Part shown: positions 1 to 9,252 of the stretch, piece by piece
How the letters are laid out: each line of letters begins with the position of its first letter
Numbering within the stretch: position 1 is the stretch's first letter
Origin: Stappia sediminis
GTDB lineage: Bacteria; Pseudomonadota; Alphaproteobacteria; Rhizobiales; Stappiaceae
Assembly: GCF_009826895.1 (NCBI RefSeq)
Contig: NZ_WUMV01000001.1
Span: 62,001-126,000 of the forward strand
DNA length: 64,000 nucleotides
Reading direction: 5' to 3'
Notes under the pieces: model-generated
Databases searched by the model: none
What the model was told of the DNA's origin: nothing
What the model saw: the letters and a program-made list of their open reading frames with translations, nothing else
Program-made: the position numbers and the translations under genes

Positions 1-1673
1 GGGAGAAAGGTTTTCAGCCAATCTACTGAAAAGCCGGGATGGATCCTGAAGGCCTGGCGCAGCGTGTCCTTTGCCGCCTGTTCTTCGCCGCGAAGGCCGT
101 GGCAGGCGGCAAGATAAAGCTGCGCGGGCAAGACCTCGCCATTGCGCGCGACGGCGCGCCGAAGGGCTTCGAGCGCTGCGTCGTAACGCTCCATCATCAT
201 GTCGGCCTGGCCGCGATAAAGCGTGTAGTAGAAGGGGTAGAACGGGTTCAGCCCGATCGCCTTGTCGATGAGGGGGGCGACCTTTTCCGGTTCGCCCATG
301 AAATGCCTGAGCCCGGCGAGATTGGCGTAGGCATCCGCATTGCCGGGCTCCACTTCGATCCAGCGTTCGATCGCCGCGACGGCCTCGTCGTATTGCCTGC
401 GGAAGAGCTGGATGTTGCCGAGCGCCTCGTGAACGAGCGGCAGTGACGGGTCGAGCCTTTCAGCCATTTGCGCCAGCTCATAAGCCTTGTCGAGCGCATC
501 GGCCTGACCGGAAAACCAGTCGTGCATCCTGACCATGGCAAGGCCTGCATAACCGGCGGCATAATCCGGGTCGAGATCGATGGCCCTTGAATAAAGCGCA
601 TCCGCCGCGCGATTTCCCTCTGGCGTGAAAAGGCGGTACTGCTCGCGCCCGCGCAGGACAAAGTCGTAAGCTTCCGGAACGGCCGGTTCGCGGCGTGGCG
701 CGGGGGGCGGACAACGGGCGATCAGGCTTATGGAAAGAGCCTCGACGATCTTGCCCGTCACGTCGTCCTGCACGGCGAAGATATCCGCAAGCTCCCGGTC
801 GTAGCGCTCCGCCCAGACATGGGCGCCTGATGCACCGTCGATAAGCTGCGCGGTGATGCGGACCCTCGTTCCCGCCTTGCGCACGCTGCCTTCCACCACA
901 TGGGCGACGCCGAGATCGGACGCGACATCCTGAATGCGGGTCGCCTTTCCCTTAAAGGCGAAGGTGGAGTTGCGCGCGATCACCACGAGCCCGGCAACCT
1001 TGGAAAGCTCGGTAATGATGTCTTCGGCAATGCCGTCGGCGAAATAGGCCTGTTCCGGATCGCCGCTCATGTTGTCGAACGGGAGAACGGCGACGGAGGC
1101 CCGGTTCGCCGCAACTTTTTCCGATGCGGGGGAGCAATCTGGATCTTCCCCGACCGACCAGCGCCAGATCGCGACGGGCCGGGCGATGTTCTTCACCGCA
1201 TGTTCGCCGCCGTCCGCCCAAGTGACGCCCGTCCTGTCACGCACCTGCCGGTAGGCGTCGTCCGAAAGGGCTATGCCGCCGGCTTCGGCCAGCGCTTCGA
1301 TACGGGAGGCGATATTGACCCCGTCGCCGAAAATGTCGTCGCCCTCGGCGATGACGTCGCCAAGGTGAATGCCGATGCGAAAGCGGATGGCGCTTAGGGG
1401 CGTGAGGCCAGAATTGCGCTCCGCCATGCCGCGCTGGATGGCGACCGCGCAATTGACGGCATCGACGACGGACGGAAATTCCATCAGGAGGCCGTCGCCC
1501 ATGCTCTTGACCGTGCGCCCGTCGTGCTCGGTGACGAGCGGGTCGACAAGCTCGCCGAGGTGAGCGCGCAAGGCGGCGAGCGTTCCCGTCTCGTCGGTTC
1601 CCATGAGACGGGAATAGCCGGCGACATCCGCCACGACGATCGCCGCCAGTTTGCGTCGGCTGCCTTCTTTCAT
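1..1673 (-). CDS. Class III adenylate/guanylate cyclase with TolB-like and TPR regions (3' end outside window)
   Basis: An open frame starts at ATG 1673 and runs off the left edge after about 557 codons, so the C-terminus is missing. Residues about 8-170 form a class III nucleotide cyclase domain: the first metal-binding Asp sits in IVVADVAGYS (D16) and the second in KSMGDGLLMEF, followed by FGDGVNIASRIE typical of the family. From about residue 195 comes a TolB/CadC-like segment (SVAVLPFDNMSGDPEQ), then TPR-like helices to the edge. This architecture is common and often expanded in Hyphomicrobiales; the product is probably cAMP, made in the cytosol, with the TPR part as input domain. It is divergent from the ABC exporter at 1822, about 150 bases away. 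Substrate (ATP or GTP) and ligand cannot be told from sequence. Confidence 0.9.
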   Translation of the reverse strand, partial: MKEGSRRKLAAIVVADVAGYSRLMGTDETGTLAALRAHLGELVDPLVTEHDGRTVKSMGDGLLMEFPSVVDAVNCAVAIQRGMAERNSGLTPLSAIRFRIGIHLGDVIAEGDDIFGDGVNIASRIEALAEAGGIALSDDAYRQVRDRTGVTWADGGEHAVKNIARPVAIWRWSVGEDPDCSPASEKVAANRASVAVLPFDNMSGDPEQAYFADGIAEDIITELSKVAGLVVIARNSTFAFKGKATRIQDVASDLGVAHVVEGSVRKAGTRVRITAQLIDGASGAHVWAERYDRELADIFAVQDDVTGKIVEALSISLIARCPPPAPRREPAVPEAYDFVLRGREQYRLFTPEGNRAADALYSRAIDLDPDYAAGYAGLAMVRMHDWFSGQADALDKAYELAQMAERLDPSLPLVHEALGNIQLFRRQYDEAVAAIERWIEVEPGNADAYANLAGLRHFMGEPEKVAPLIDKAIGLNPFYPFYYTLYRGQADMMMERYDAALEALRRAVARNGEVLPAQLYLAACHGLRGEEQAAKDTLRQAFRIHPGFSVDWLKTFL

Positions 1674-1821
1674 GAGAAGAGATTACCTAGCGAAAGGCCG
1701 AGAATCCATTCGCCGCGCCGGCATGAGACCCTATAATTGGCTGCGAGAATTTCCGTCCAGATCGCCGCGCGCGAGAATGGCGGCCCGCCTTTCACATTCA
1801 TTCCATGGAGTTCCGGCAAAA

Positions 1822-3669
1822 GTGACCCCGATTTTCCGATGGTTCGAAAGCCGGATCGACCCCTTCGCCAAGCGGCCCGAAAGACCGGTGCCGCGCGACG
1901 TGCTCGCCTTCCTGCGGTTCTTCGTCGCCCAGGCCAGATGGGTGTTCGCCGCCATGCTCGTGCTCGGCGGGCTGACGGCGCTGATCGAGGCGATGCTCTA
2001 TGTCTTCGTCGGCTGGCTGATCGACCTGATGGGCGAGGGCGAACGCGCGACCTTCTTTACCGACCACTGGCCGCTGCTCCTCGCCATGGCCGCGACCCTT
2101 GTCGTCTTCCGTACGCTCGTTGCGACGCTGACCGCACTGGTCGAGGAACAGGCCGTGGTGCCCGGTTTCTTCAACCTCGTGCGCCTGCAATCCCACGACC
2201 GGGTGATGCGCCAGTCCATGGCCTATTTCCAGGACGAATTCGCAGGCCGCGTTTCCCAGAAGGTCTGGCAAGCGGGACAGGCGGCGGGCGACTTCATGGT
2301 CTCGCTGCTGCAGGTGAGCTGGTACATCGTCGTCTTCGCGATCTCCACCTTCGCGCTTTTCACCGGGCTCGACTGGGTCTTCGGTGCGCTGATCGTTGCC
2401 TGGGTCGCGATGTTCGCGCTCGCCGCGCGCTTCTTCGTGCCGCGCATACGGGTGAGGGCGCGCGATGTCTCGCATGCCGCCTCCGGCGTGACGGGGCGAC
2501 TGGTCGACACTTACTCGAACATCCAGACGGTGAAGCTCTTCGGCGACCAGTCGCACGAAGAAGAGGGCATGCGAAGCGGCTACCTGACGTTTCTGGATCG
2601 GCTCAAGACCTTCACCCGAACGCTGACGACGGCGCGTTTCTTCATGTCGGGAGCAAGCGGCGTGATGATGGCGACCATCGGTGGTTTCGCCATCGCCGCA
2701 TGGCAGCGCGGCACGCTGACACCGGGCGATGTTGCGATCGTGCTTGGCCTGATGCTCAGGCTCAACATCCTGCTCAACCGGCTGATGAACCAGCTGAACG
2801 GACTGTTCCGCAACCTCGGCACCCTGCAGGACAGCGCGGAGATGATCACCCGAAAGGTGACGGTGACGGATGCGGCGGATGCGGTGCCGCTCGACGTTCG
2901 AGAGGGCCGGATCGCATTCAGCAGCGTCACCTTCGATTATGGCCGCGAGGACGGCGTGCTGCGCGACCTGACGCTTGCCATCGAACCGGGGGAACGGGTC
3001 GGCATCGTCGGCCGGTCGGGGGCAGGCAAATCGACCCTCGTCAACCTTCTGCTTCGCTTCTACGACGTCGACCGGGGCCTGATCGAGATCGACGGGCAGG
3101 ACGTATCGACTGTGACGCAGAGATCGCTGCGCGGCGCCATCGGCATGGTGACGCAGGATACCTCGCTGCTGCATCGCTCCATTCGCGAGAACATCGTCTA
3201 CGGACGCCCGGATGCGGATGAAGACGCCATACGCAAGGCGGCGCGGCGTGCGCATGCGGATAGATTCATCGCCGAGCTATCCGACAGGCGTGGCCGGCGT
3301 GGGCTTGACGCCCATGTTGGCGAACGCGGGGTGAAGCTTTCCGGCGGGCAACGGCAAAGGATAGCGATAGCCCGCGTTCTCCTGAAGGACGCGCCGATCC
3401 TGGTGCTTGATGAAGCGACGTCGGCGCTTGATTCCGAGATCGAGGCGGCGATCCAGGAAAGCCTTTCAGAGCTTATGGAAGGCAAGACGGTGATCGCCAT
3501 CGCACACCGCTTGTCGACGATTGCGGCGATGGACCGGCTCGTGGTCATGGACGAAGGCCGGATTGTGGAGGAAGGCACGCATCAGGACCTGCTGGCACGC
3601 GGCGGGCTGTATTCCGACCTCTGGAAGCGCCAGTCCGGCGGCTTCCTGGCGGCGGACGAAGCTGCGTGA
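1822..3669 (+). CDS. ABC exporter, fused membrane and ATPase domains (paralogue 1)
   Basis: A half-transporter of about 615 residues: six predicted membrane helices (about 30-310), then one nucleotide-binding domain with Walker A GRSGAGKST (near residue 397), signature LSGGQRQRIAIAR (near 505) and Walker B ILVLDEATSALD. It would work as a homodimer, or a heterodimer with its paralogue at 6972-8813, exporting a lipid, peptide or drug; the substrate is unknown. The frame is open further upstream (ATG 1651, 1777), but GTG 1822 is preferred because the residues after it (IFRWFESRIDPF) align with the start of the paralogue (MFDRFERLIDPF). The last third is nearly identical to the paralogue, see findings. 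Confidence 0.9.
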   Translation: MTPIFRWFESRIDPFAKRPERPVPRDVLAFLRFFVAQARWVFAAMLVLGGLTALIEAMLYVFVGWLIDLMGEGERATFFTDHWPLLLAMAATLVVFRTLVATLTALVEEQAVVPGFFNLVRLQSHDRVMRQSMAYFQDEFAGRVSQKVWQAGQAAGDFMVSLLQVSWYIVVFAISTFALFTGLDWVFGALIVAWVAMFALAARFFVPRIRVRARDVSHAASGVTGRLVDTYSNIQTVKLFGDQSHEEEGMRSGYLTFLDRLKTFTRTLTTARFFMSGASGVMMATIGGFAIAAWQRGTLTPGDVAIVLGLMLRLNILLNRLMNQLNGLFRNLGTLQDSAEMITRKVTVTDAADAVPLDVREGRIAFSSVTFDYGREDGVLRDLTLAIEPGERVGIVGRSGAGKSTLVNLLLRFYDVDRGLIEIDGQDVSTVTQRSLRGAIGMVTQDTSLLHRSIRENIVYGRPDADEDAIRKAARRAHADRFIAELSDRRGRRGLDAHVGERGVKLSGGQRQRIAIARVLLKDAPILVLDEATSALDSEIEAAIQESLSELMEGKTVIAIAHRLSTIAAMDRLVVMDEGRIVEEGTHQDLLARGGLYSDLWKRQSGGFLAADEAA

Positions 3670-3784
3670 GGCGGGTTGGGGGACCCGGTCAAGGTTGGAG
3701 GATTGGAAGCTCGATATTTTTGGATCCTTAGGCCCGCGCAACAACCAACAAATATGACGCGCTTGCGCGCGCCCTACACGCTGG

Positions 3785-3829
3785 ATCCCGGCTCTCGCGA
3801 TGCGCGCAACCGCGCACGCGGGCCGGGAT
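3785..3829. repeat. REP-like palindrome
   Basis: ATCCCGGC at 3785-3792 is exactly complementary to GCCGGGAT at 3822-3829, and the bases between contain further CGCG self-complementarity, giving a long GC-rich hairpin. It lies between the ABC exporter and the end of the bc1 operon. Dispersed elements of this kind are common in alphaproteobacterial intergenic regions; being a repeat family here is inference because only one copy is visible. Confidence 0.5.
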
Positions 3830-3884
3830 GACGTCCTTCGTGTTTCAGGGTCATTCGGAGGTGCCGCCGCCACGGCAGAAAACG

Positions 3885-3916
3885 AAAAAAGCCGCCGGAT
3901 CGCTCCGGCGGCTTTT
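3885..3916 (-). terminator. Rho-independent terminator of the petABC operon
   Basis: Read on the minus strand, an eight-pair GC stem (GCCGCCGG / CCGGCGGC, small loop) is preceded by A residues and followed by six T residues. It sits 24 bases past the petC stop codon, exactly where the bc1 operon should end. The flanking A and T runs mean it could also act for the upstream plus-strand ABC gene. Confidence 0.85.
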
Positions 3917-3939
3917 GAACTCGTGGGCTTGCCCGCCGA

Positions 3940-4782
3940 TCAATGATCGACGTTGCGCCAGATCTTCTGCTTCGTGAAGTAAAGCAGCGAACCGAAGATG
4001 ATCAGAAACGCCATGACGCGGAAACCGATCTTCTTGCGATCTTCCAGATGGGGCTCCGCCGCCCACATCATGAAGGCCGCGACGTCCCTGGCATATTGAT
4101 CCACCGTCATCGGCGTGCCGTCGGTATATTCGACGAGCTCCTCAGACAGCGGCGGCGCCATGGCGAGTGTATTGGCGGCCAGGAAGCTGTGGTTGTAGTA
4201 CTGCCCGACCGGGACTTCCACGCCTTCGGGCGCCTCTTCCTCGTAACCCGTCAAGAGGGCGTAGATGTAATCCGGGCCCTGCTCCTGGTACTGCGTGAAG
4301 GCATCGAACACGAAATTCGGGAAGCCGCGATGCGCCGCGCGCGCCTTGGCGAGCAGCGAAAAGTCCGGCGGATAAGCACCGCCGTTGGCCGCGCGGGCCG
4401 CCTGCTCGTTCGGGAACGGCGAGGGGAAGTGGTCGGCCAGGATGCCCGGACGCTCGTACATGTCGCCGTCGTCGTTCGGGCCGTCCTCGACCGTGTATTC
4501 GGCCGCGATCGCCTTGGCTTCTTCCTCGGAGAAGCCGGGGCCGCCCGGCTGGGCGAGGTTGCGAAAGGCCACGAAGCGCATCGAGTGACAGCCCGAGCAG
4601 ACCTCGCGGTAGATCTTGAAGCCGCGCTGAAGCTGGGCCGGGTCGTAGGTGCCGAAAGGCCCCGAGAACGACCACTGCTGCTTTTCGATGTGCGGCGGTT
4701 CGCCCGCGGCGAGCACGGGGCCCGCCAGCACAAGGCCTGCGACGGCGGCGAGCGTGCGAACGGTTCCAACCATTCTTTTCAT
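3940..4782 (-). CDS. petC: Cytochrome c1, heme-bearing subunit of the cytochrome bc1 complex
   Basis: 280 residues. A Sec signal peptide (MKRMVGTVRTLAAVAGLVLA) leads into a periplasmic domain with the heme c attachment motif CSGCH near residue 55, the axial Met region (NTLAMAPPLSEE), and one C-terminal anchor helix (about 250-272, FRVMAFLIIFGSLLYF). It takes electrons from the Rieske protein and passes them to cytochrome c. Start ATG 4782 is chosen because it begins the signal peptide; longer in-frame starts would put Arg-rich residues in front. It is the last gene of petA-petB-petC, 28 bases after petB. Unlike the Bradyrhizobium type, cytochrome b and c1 are encoded separately here. Confidence 0.97.
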   Translation of the reverse strand: MKRMVGTVRTLAAVAGLVLAGPVLAAGEPPHIEKQQWSFSGPFGTYDPAQLQRGFKIYREVCSGCHSMRFVAFRNLAQPGGPGFSEEEAKAIAAEYTVEDGPNDDGDMYERPGILADHFPSPFPNEQAARAANGGAYPPDFSLLAKARAAHRGFPNFVFDAFTQYQEQGPDYIYALLTGYEEEAPEGVEVPVGQYYNHSFLAANTLAMAPPLSEELVEYTDGTPMTVDQYARDVAAFMMWAAEPHLEDRKKIGFRVMAFLIIFGSLLYFTKQKIWRNVDH

Positions 4783-4810
4783 ATCATCGAACTCCGATCT
4801 CGCTCGTCGA

Positions 4811-6079
4811 TTACTTGGTGTCGGGTGCTGCGACCGCGCCGGCCGGCTGACCGCCGCCCGATTTGGCGAGCACGGCTTCCGAGATCGACGCCGGCAGCGG
4901 CTTCGGCTTCTCAAGGAAACCAAGCAGCGGCAGGATGATCAGGAAGTGCGCGAAGTAATAGGCGGTGAGGATGCGCGCCATTATGACGTAGATACCTTCC
5001 GCCGGCTGTGCGCCGAGATAGCCGAGGCCAACGCAGACCGCGCCGAAGATCCAGAAGAACTGCTTGAACAGCGGCCGGAACGTGCCGGAGCGGACCTTCG
5101 AGGTGTCGAGCCAGGGCAGGACGAAGAGAACGGCGATGGAGCCGAACATCGCCACCACGCCGCCGAGCTTGTCGGGAATGGCGCGCAGGATCGCGTAGAA
5201 CGGCAGGAAGTACCATTCCGGGACGATGTGCGCGGGCGTGACCAGCGGGTTCGCCTCGATGTAGTTGTCCGGGTGACCCATATAGTTCGGCACGTAGAAG
5301 GCGAACCAGGCGAAGAGGATCATGAAGACGATGACCGCGAAGAGGTCCTTCATCGTGTAGTACGGATGGAAGGGAACCGTGTCCTGCTTCGACTTCGGCT
5401 CGACGCCCGTCGGGTTGTTGTTGCCCGAGGTGTGGAACGCCCAGACGTGGAGAAGGGCCACGCCGAAGATCATGAACGGCAGCAGATAGTGCAGCGAGAA
5501 GAAGCGCTTCAACGTCGGATTGTCGACCGAGAAGCCACCCCACAGGAAGGTGCGGATTTCCTCGCCCACCAGCGGGATCGCCGAGAACAGGTTGGTGATC
5601 ACCGTCGCGCCCCAGAAGGACATCTGGCCCCAGGGAAGCACGTAGCCCATGAAGGCGGTGGCCATCATGATGAGGAAGATGATGACGCCCAGGATCCACG
5701 AAATCTCGCGCGGCGCCTTGTAGGAGCCGTAGTACATGCCGCGGAACATGTGGATGTAAACGGCGATGAAGAACATCGACGCGCCGTTGGAGTGAAGGTA
5801 TCGCAGCATCCAGCCGAAGTTCACGTTGCGCATGATGTGCTCGACGGAATCGAAGCCCGCAGCCGTCGACGCCGTGTAGTGCATGGCCAGCACGATGCCG
5901 GTCAGAAGCTGCGCGACGAGGACGAAGAAGAGGATGCCGCCGAAGGTCCACCAGTAGTTGAGGTTCTTCGGGGTGGGGAAGTCAACGAAGGAACCGCGGA
6001 TGAGCGAAATGACCGGCAGGCGGCTTTCGAGCCACTTCGCCGCCGCGCTCTGCGGTACGTAATTGGAATGTCCAGCCAT
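4811..6079 (-). CDS. petB: Cytochrome b subunit of the cytochrome bc1 complex
   Basis: 422 residues with eight predicted membrane helices. The helix containing HYTAS and the later [16 protein letters not shown] carry heme-ligand histidines, and [16 protein letters not shown] is the diagnostic Qo-site PEWY motif. The protein holds hemes bL and bH and both quinone sites in the inner membrane. Length fits the bacterial full-length cytochrome b. The C-terminal about 25 residues are Gly/Pro/Ala rich and poorly conserved in the family. It lies 27 bases after petA. Confidence 0.98.
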   Translation of the reverse strand: MAGHSNYVPQSAAAKWLESRLPVISLIRGSFVDFPTPKNLNYWWTFGGILFFVLVAQLLTGIVLAMHYTASTAAGFDSVEHIMRNVNFGWMLRYLHSNGASMFFIAVYIHMFRGMYYGSYKAPREISWILGVIIFLIMMATAFMGYVLPWGQMSFWGATVITNLFSAIPLVGEEIRTFLWGGFSVDNPTLKRFFSLHYLLPFMIFGVALLHVWAFHTSGNNNPTGVEPKSKQDTVPFHPYYTMKDLFAVIVFMILFAWFAFYVPNYMGHPDNYIEANPLVTPAHIVPEWYFLPFYAILRAIPDKLGGVVAMFGSIAVLFVLPWLDTSKVRSGTFRPLFKQFFWIFGAVCVGLGYLGAQPAEGIYVIMARILTAYYFAHFLIILPLLGFLEKPKPLPASISEAVLAKSGGGQPAGAVAAPDTK

Positions 6080-6106
6080 GGCTGTCTCCTAAAGCGCTGC
6101 TGAGCT

Positions 6107-6667
6107 TCAGCCGATCGTGATGGTCTGATCCGCGGTGAATTCATACGGCGGGACCAGCAGGTTCTCCGGAGCCGGGCCCTTGCGGATGCGGCCCGCCGTA
6201 TCGTAGTGCGAGCCGTGGCACGGACAGAACCAGCCGCCGAAATCGCCCTGCTGGCCGAGCGGCACGCAGCCAAGGTGCGTGCAGATGCCGACCATGACAA
6301 GCCACGGCTCTTTCTCGGGTGCCGCGCGGTGTTCGTCGGTCGCCGTCGCGTCCGCCGGGAGATTGGAATTACGGGCGAGCTGATCCGGCAGGTCGTCGAG
6401 CGCGACGGATTTCGCCTCTTCGACCTCCTCTGCCGTGCGATGGCGGATGAAGACGGGCTTTCCGCGCCACTTTACGGTGATCGACTGTCCTTCCTCGACC
6501 GCCGAAACGTCCACCTCGATCGAAGCGAGCGCCAGCGCCGAAGCATCCGGGTTCATCTGGTCAATAAAGGGCCATACAAGCGCTCCCGCGCCGACCGCCC
6601 CAACTGCACCGGTCGCGATATAGAGGAAATCGCGGCGTGTCGGTTCGACCGTATCCTGCTGTGCCAA
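6107..6667 (-). CDS. petA: Ubiquinol-cytochrome c reductase iron-sulfur (Rieske) subunit
   Basis: 186 residues. A twin-arginine motif (TRRDFLY) precedes a single membrane helix (about 17-36), then the soluble Rieske fold with cluster ligands in CTHLGC and CPCHGSHY; the paired Cys of the disulfide are present in both loops. The start is TTG 6667, the first residue of a sequence that matches the usual N-terminus; a purine-rich AAGAGGA lies about 8 bases upstream and no ATG is available nearby. First gene of the petABC operon, so the weak start codon may set Rieske levels. Electron carrier between quinol and cytochrome c1. Confidence 0.97.
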   Translation of the reverse strand: MAQQDTVEPTRRDFLYIATGAVGAVGAGALVWPFIDQMNPDASALALASIEVDVSAVEEGQSITVKWRGKPVFIRHRTAEEVEEAKSVALDDLPDQLARNSNLPADATATDEHRAAPEKEPWLVMVGICTHLGCVPLGQQGDFGGWFCPCHGSHYDTAGRIRKGPAPENLLVPPYEFTADQTITIG

Positions 6668-6971
6668 GGTCGCGTCCTCTTCAAACTGTTCCAGCCCCTG
6701 AACGGCAAGCCCGCTCCGAATCTTCCCTATGGGTAATAATACCTAGAAGGGCTCGGGCAGGCTAACAGGGCCACAAGATGCGTCAAAACCGCACCCGTTC
6801 AAGCGGGCGTCTTTTTGCATCGTTCCCGGCTCTTGTCCAGATCGTCATACGGCGAAATGACGCTTTGTCGCGCGTCAGGCCGCTTTTTTTCAACGTATTG
6901 CCGCCGCGTTTCCGCCAATGTTCGCGTTACGTGCACAAATCCGGAGATTTCGGGAAATGCGGGCGGTGGCG
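6668..6971. other. Intergenic region upstream of petA
   Basis: About 300 bases between the petA start and the stop of the second ABC exporter, both on the minus strand. The part nearest petA (6668-6790) should contain the petABC promoter; an AT-rich tract lies at 6725-6745 (contains GGGTAATAATACC). At the other end, GGCGGTGGC and GCCACCGCC (6962-6983) form a hairpin over the exporter stop codon, without a T run, so termination is uncertain. I see no convincing gene. Confidence 0.5.
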
Positions 6972-8813
6972 TCAGGCCACCGCCGCGCTGTCGATAAAGC
7001 CGCCGGACTGGCGTTTCCAAAGGTCGGCGTAAAGCCCGCCGCGTGCCAGCAGGTCCTGATGGGTGCCTTCCTCCACGATGCGGCCCTCGTCCATGACCAC
7101 GAGCCGGTCCATGGCGGCGATCGTCGACAAGCGGTGTGCGATGGCGATCACCGTCTTGCCTTCCATCAGTTCCGAAAGGCTTTCCTGAATCGCCGCCTCG
7201 ATCTCCGAATCGAGCGCCGATGTTGCCTCGTCCAGTACGAGGATCGGCGCATCCTTCAAAAGAACACGCGCAATCGCGATCCTCTGGCGCTGCCCGCCGG
7301 AAAGCTTCACCCCGCGCTCGCCCACGTGGGCGTCCATGCCGCGCCGCCCTTCAAGGTCCTCCAGCCCTTCGATGAACCGCGCCGCATGGGCTCGCCGCGC
7401 CGCCTCCCACGCTTCCTCGCGGCCGGCATCGGGGCGCCCGTAGACGATGTTTTCAAGCACCGAACGATGCAGGAGCGAGGTGTCCTGCGTGACGACGCCC
7501 ACCTGCGAGCGAAGCGATTCCTGCGTGACCGCCGAGATGTCTTGATTGTCGACTAGAATGGTGCCGCCTTCGAGGTCGTAGAAACGCAGGAGCAGGTTCA
7601 CCAGCGTCGACTTGCCGGCGCCCGAGCGGCCAATCAGGCCGATTTTCTCGCCCGGCCTGATATCGAGCGTCAGATCTTCGATGACGCCCGATGCCTTGCC
7701 GTAATGAAAGCGGATCTTGTCGAAGCGGATCGCGCCTTCCTGGACGACGAGAGGCTTGGCGCCAGCGCGGTCCACCACCTCGCGCTCGCGCGAGATCGTG
7801 GTGATGCCGTCCTGCACCGTGCCGACGTTTTCAAAGAGGCCCGACACCTCCCACAAGATCCACTGCGACATGCCTTGCAGGCGGAGAACGAGCGCAATGG
7901 CGACCGCGATGTCGCCGGTCGAAACGGTGCTCGACCGCCAAAGAAAGATCGCAAGCGCCCCGGTGGAAAACAGAAGCAGCGTGTTTATGCCGTTAAGCGA
8001 GATGTTGAGGACCGTAACGAGCCGCATCTGGCGAAAAACCGTCTGCAGGAACGCCCACATGGAGTTTTTCGCGTAATTCTCCTCCCGCTCGGTGTGGGAA
8101 AAGAGCTTCACCGTCGAAATGTTCGTATAGGCATCGACGACATGGCCGGTCATCAGCGCGCGGGCGTCCGCCTGATCGCGTGAAGCGTCCTTCAGCTTCG
8201 GCACGAAATAGTAGATCACGCCGAGATAAGCCAGGAGCCAGAAGACGAGCGGGGCCGCAAGTTCCCAGCTCGCCTCGCCCACCAGAAACAGCGCCGAGAC
8301 GAAATAGACCGAAATGTAGACGAGGATGTCGACGATGCGGGTGACGACCTCACGCACAGCCAAGGCGGTCTGCATCACCTTGTTGGCGATGCGGCCGGCG
8401 AAATCGTTCTGGTAAAAGCCGATGCTCTGGCGCAGCAGATAGCGGTGCACGCGCCAGCGCACGTTCATCGGGTAATTGCCGAGAACGCCCTGGTGAAAGA
8501 GCGATTCCCACAAGGCGTTTATCGCCGGCAGGATGACGAGAATGACCGCCGCCATCCACATAAGGCGTGGCCAGTTGTCGGCAAAGAACGTCTCGCGGTT
8601 GGCCGACGACAGCCAGTTCACCAAGTCGCCGAGGAAGGAGAACACCATGACCTCGAAGACCGCGATCAACGCGCCGAGGATGCCGACCGCCGCCAGTACG
8701 GGCCAGATCGGCCTGGTGTAATACCAGCAGAACCTGACCAGCGTGTCGGGCGGCGGCCCCTCGATCCCCTCCGTCCTGAAGGGATCGATCAGGCGCTCAA
8801 AGCGATCGAACAT
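6972..8813 (-). CDS. ABC exporter, fused membrane and ATPase domains (paralogue 2)
   Basis: 613 residues, same architecture as the exporter at 1822-3669: N-terminal six-helix domain, then Walker A GRSGAGKST, signature LSGGQRQRIAIAR and Walker B ILVLDEATSALD. Start ATG 8813 is preferred over an in-frame start 69 bases upstream because it gives the conserved N-terminus MFDRFERLIDPF. Its start overlaps the end of the small membrane protein gene (8797-9252) by 17 bases, so the two are probably translationally coupled. Similar twin exporters occur in alphaproteobacteria and may pair with each other. Substrate unknown. Confidence 0.92.
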   Translation of the reverse strand: MFDRFERLIDPFRTEGIEGPPPDTLVRFCWYYTRPIWPVLAAVGILGALIAVFEVMVFSFLGDLVNWLSSANRETFFADNWPRLMWMAAVILVILPAINALWESLFHQGVLGNYPMNVRWRVHRYLLRQSIGFYQNDFAGRIANKVMQTALAVREVVTRIVDILVYISVYFVSALFLVGEASWELAAPLVFWLLAYLGVIYYFVPKLKDASRDQADARALMTGHVVDAYTNISTVKLFSHTEREENYAKNSMWAFLQTVFRQMRLVTVLNISLNGINTLLLFSTGALAIFLWRSSTVSTGDIAVAIALVLRLQGMSQWILWEVSGLFENVGTVQDGITTISREREVVDRAGAKPLVVQEGAIRFDKIRFHYGKASGVIEDLTLDIRPGEKIGLIGRSGAGKSTLVNLLLRFYDLEGGTILVDNQDISAVTQESLRSQVGVVTQDTSLLHRSVLENIVYGRPDAGREEAWEAARRAHAARFIEGLEDLEGRRGMDAHVGERGVKLSGGQRQRIAIARVLLKDAPILVLDEATSALDSEIEAAIQESLSELMEGKTVIAIAHRLSTIAAMDRLVVMDEGRIVEEGTHQDLLARGGLYADLWKRQSGGFIDSAAVA

Positions 8814-9252
8814 CGTGCATTCTCCGCATGAGGCGGTTTGCTTCGCCTTCCGCCTCGTCCTGTTGCCGTTCGATGTCGGCATAATCGAGCGAATTCAGAA
8901 AGCGCGGCTCGAAAGGCGCGATCAGGAAGGTAAGCCCGAAGCTCACGATCGCAACCGCGACGACCAGCGCCCCGATGAAGAGCCCGCTCAGCCGATCGAC
9001 GAAGACGGAGGCCGTCTCCGCGCCGGCAGCGGTCACGAATTCATCGATCCGAGCGATCTCCGACAGGAGGATCGGCGCGAAGATCAAAACCGCGATGACA
9101 GCAACCGAAAGGATGCTCGCCCCGGCGATGGCGGCAACCCGCCTCAGGCGCTTTTCCCGCGGCTCCAAGGGCTGCAGGTTGCGAAGGTGCTGGATGTCGA
9201 CATCCGGCAAGCCGTGCCGGATTTCCAGTTCCGGCGGCAGTTTCATGAACAT
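8797..9252 (-). CDS. Small two-helix membrane protein coupled to the ABC exporter
   Basis: 151 residues, family not recognised. Two predicted membrane helices (about 43-66 and 88-113) separate a charged N-terminus (LEPREKRLRR) from a charged C-terminal helix (ADIERQQDEAEGEANRLMRR), which looks coiled-coil prone. ATG 9252 has GGAG about 9 bases upstream. The stop lies inside the start of the exporter gene, so it likely belongs to the same transcript and may be an accessory subunit; that role is inference from position only. Confidence 0.75.
   Translation of the reverse strand: MFMKLPPELEIRHGLPDVDIQHLRNLQPLEPREKRLRRVAAIAGASILSVAVIAVLIFAPILLSEIARIDEFVTAAGAETASVFVDRLSGLFIGALVVAVAIVSFGLTFLIAPFEPRFLNSLDYADIERQQDEAEGEANRLMRRMHDVRSL

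Noticed and set aside
4649-6103. A 484-codon plus-strand frame
   Set aside because: It is antisense to cytochrome b, Arg/Asp/Glu-rich in a way typical of reverse shadows of high-GC genes, and has no recognisable domain.
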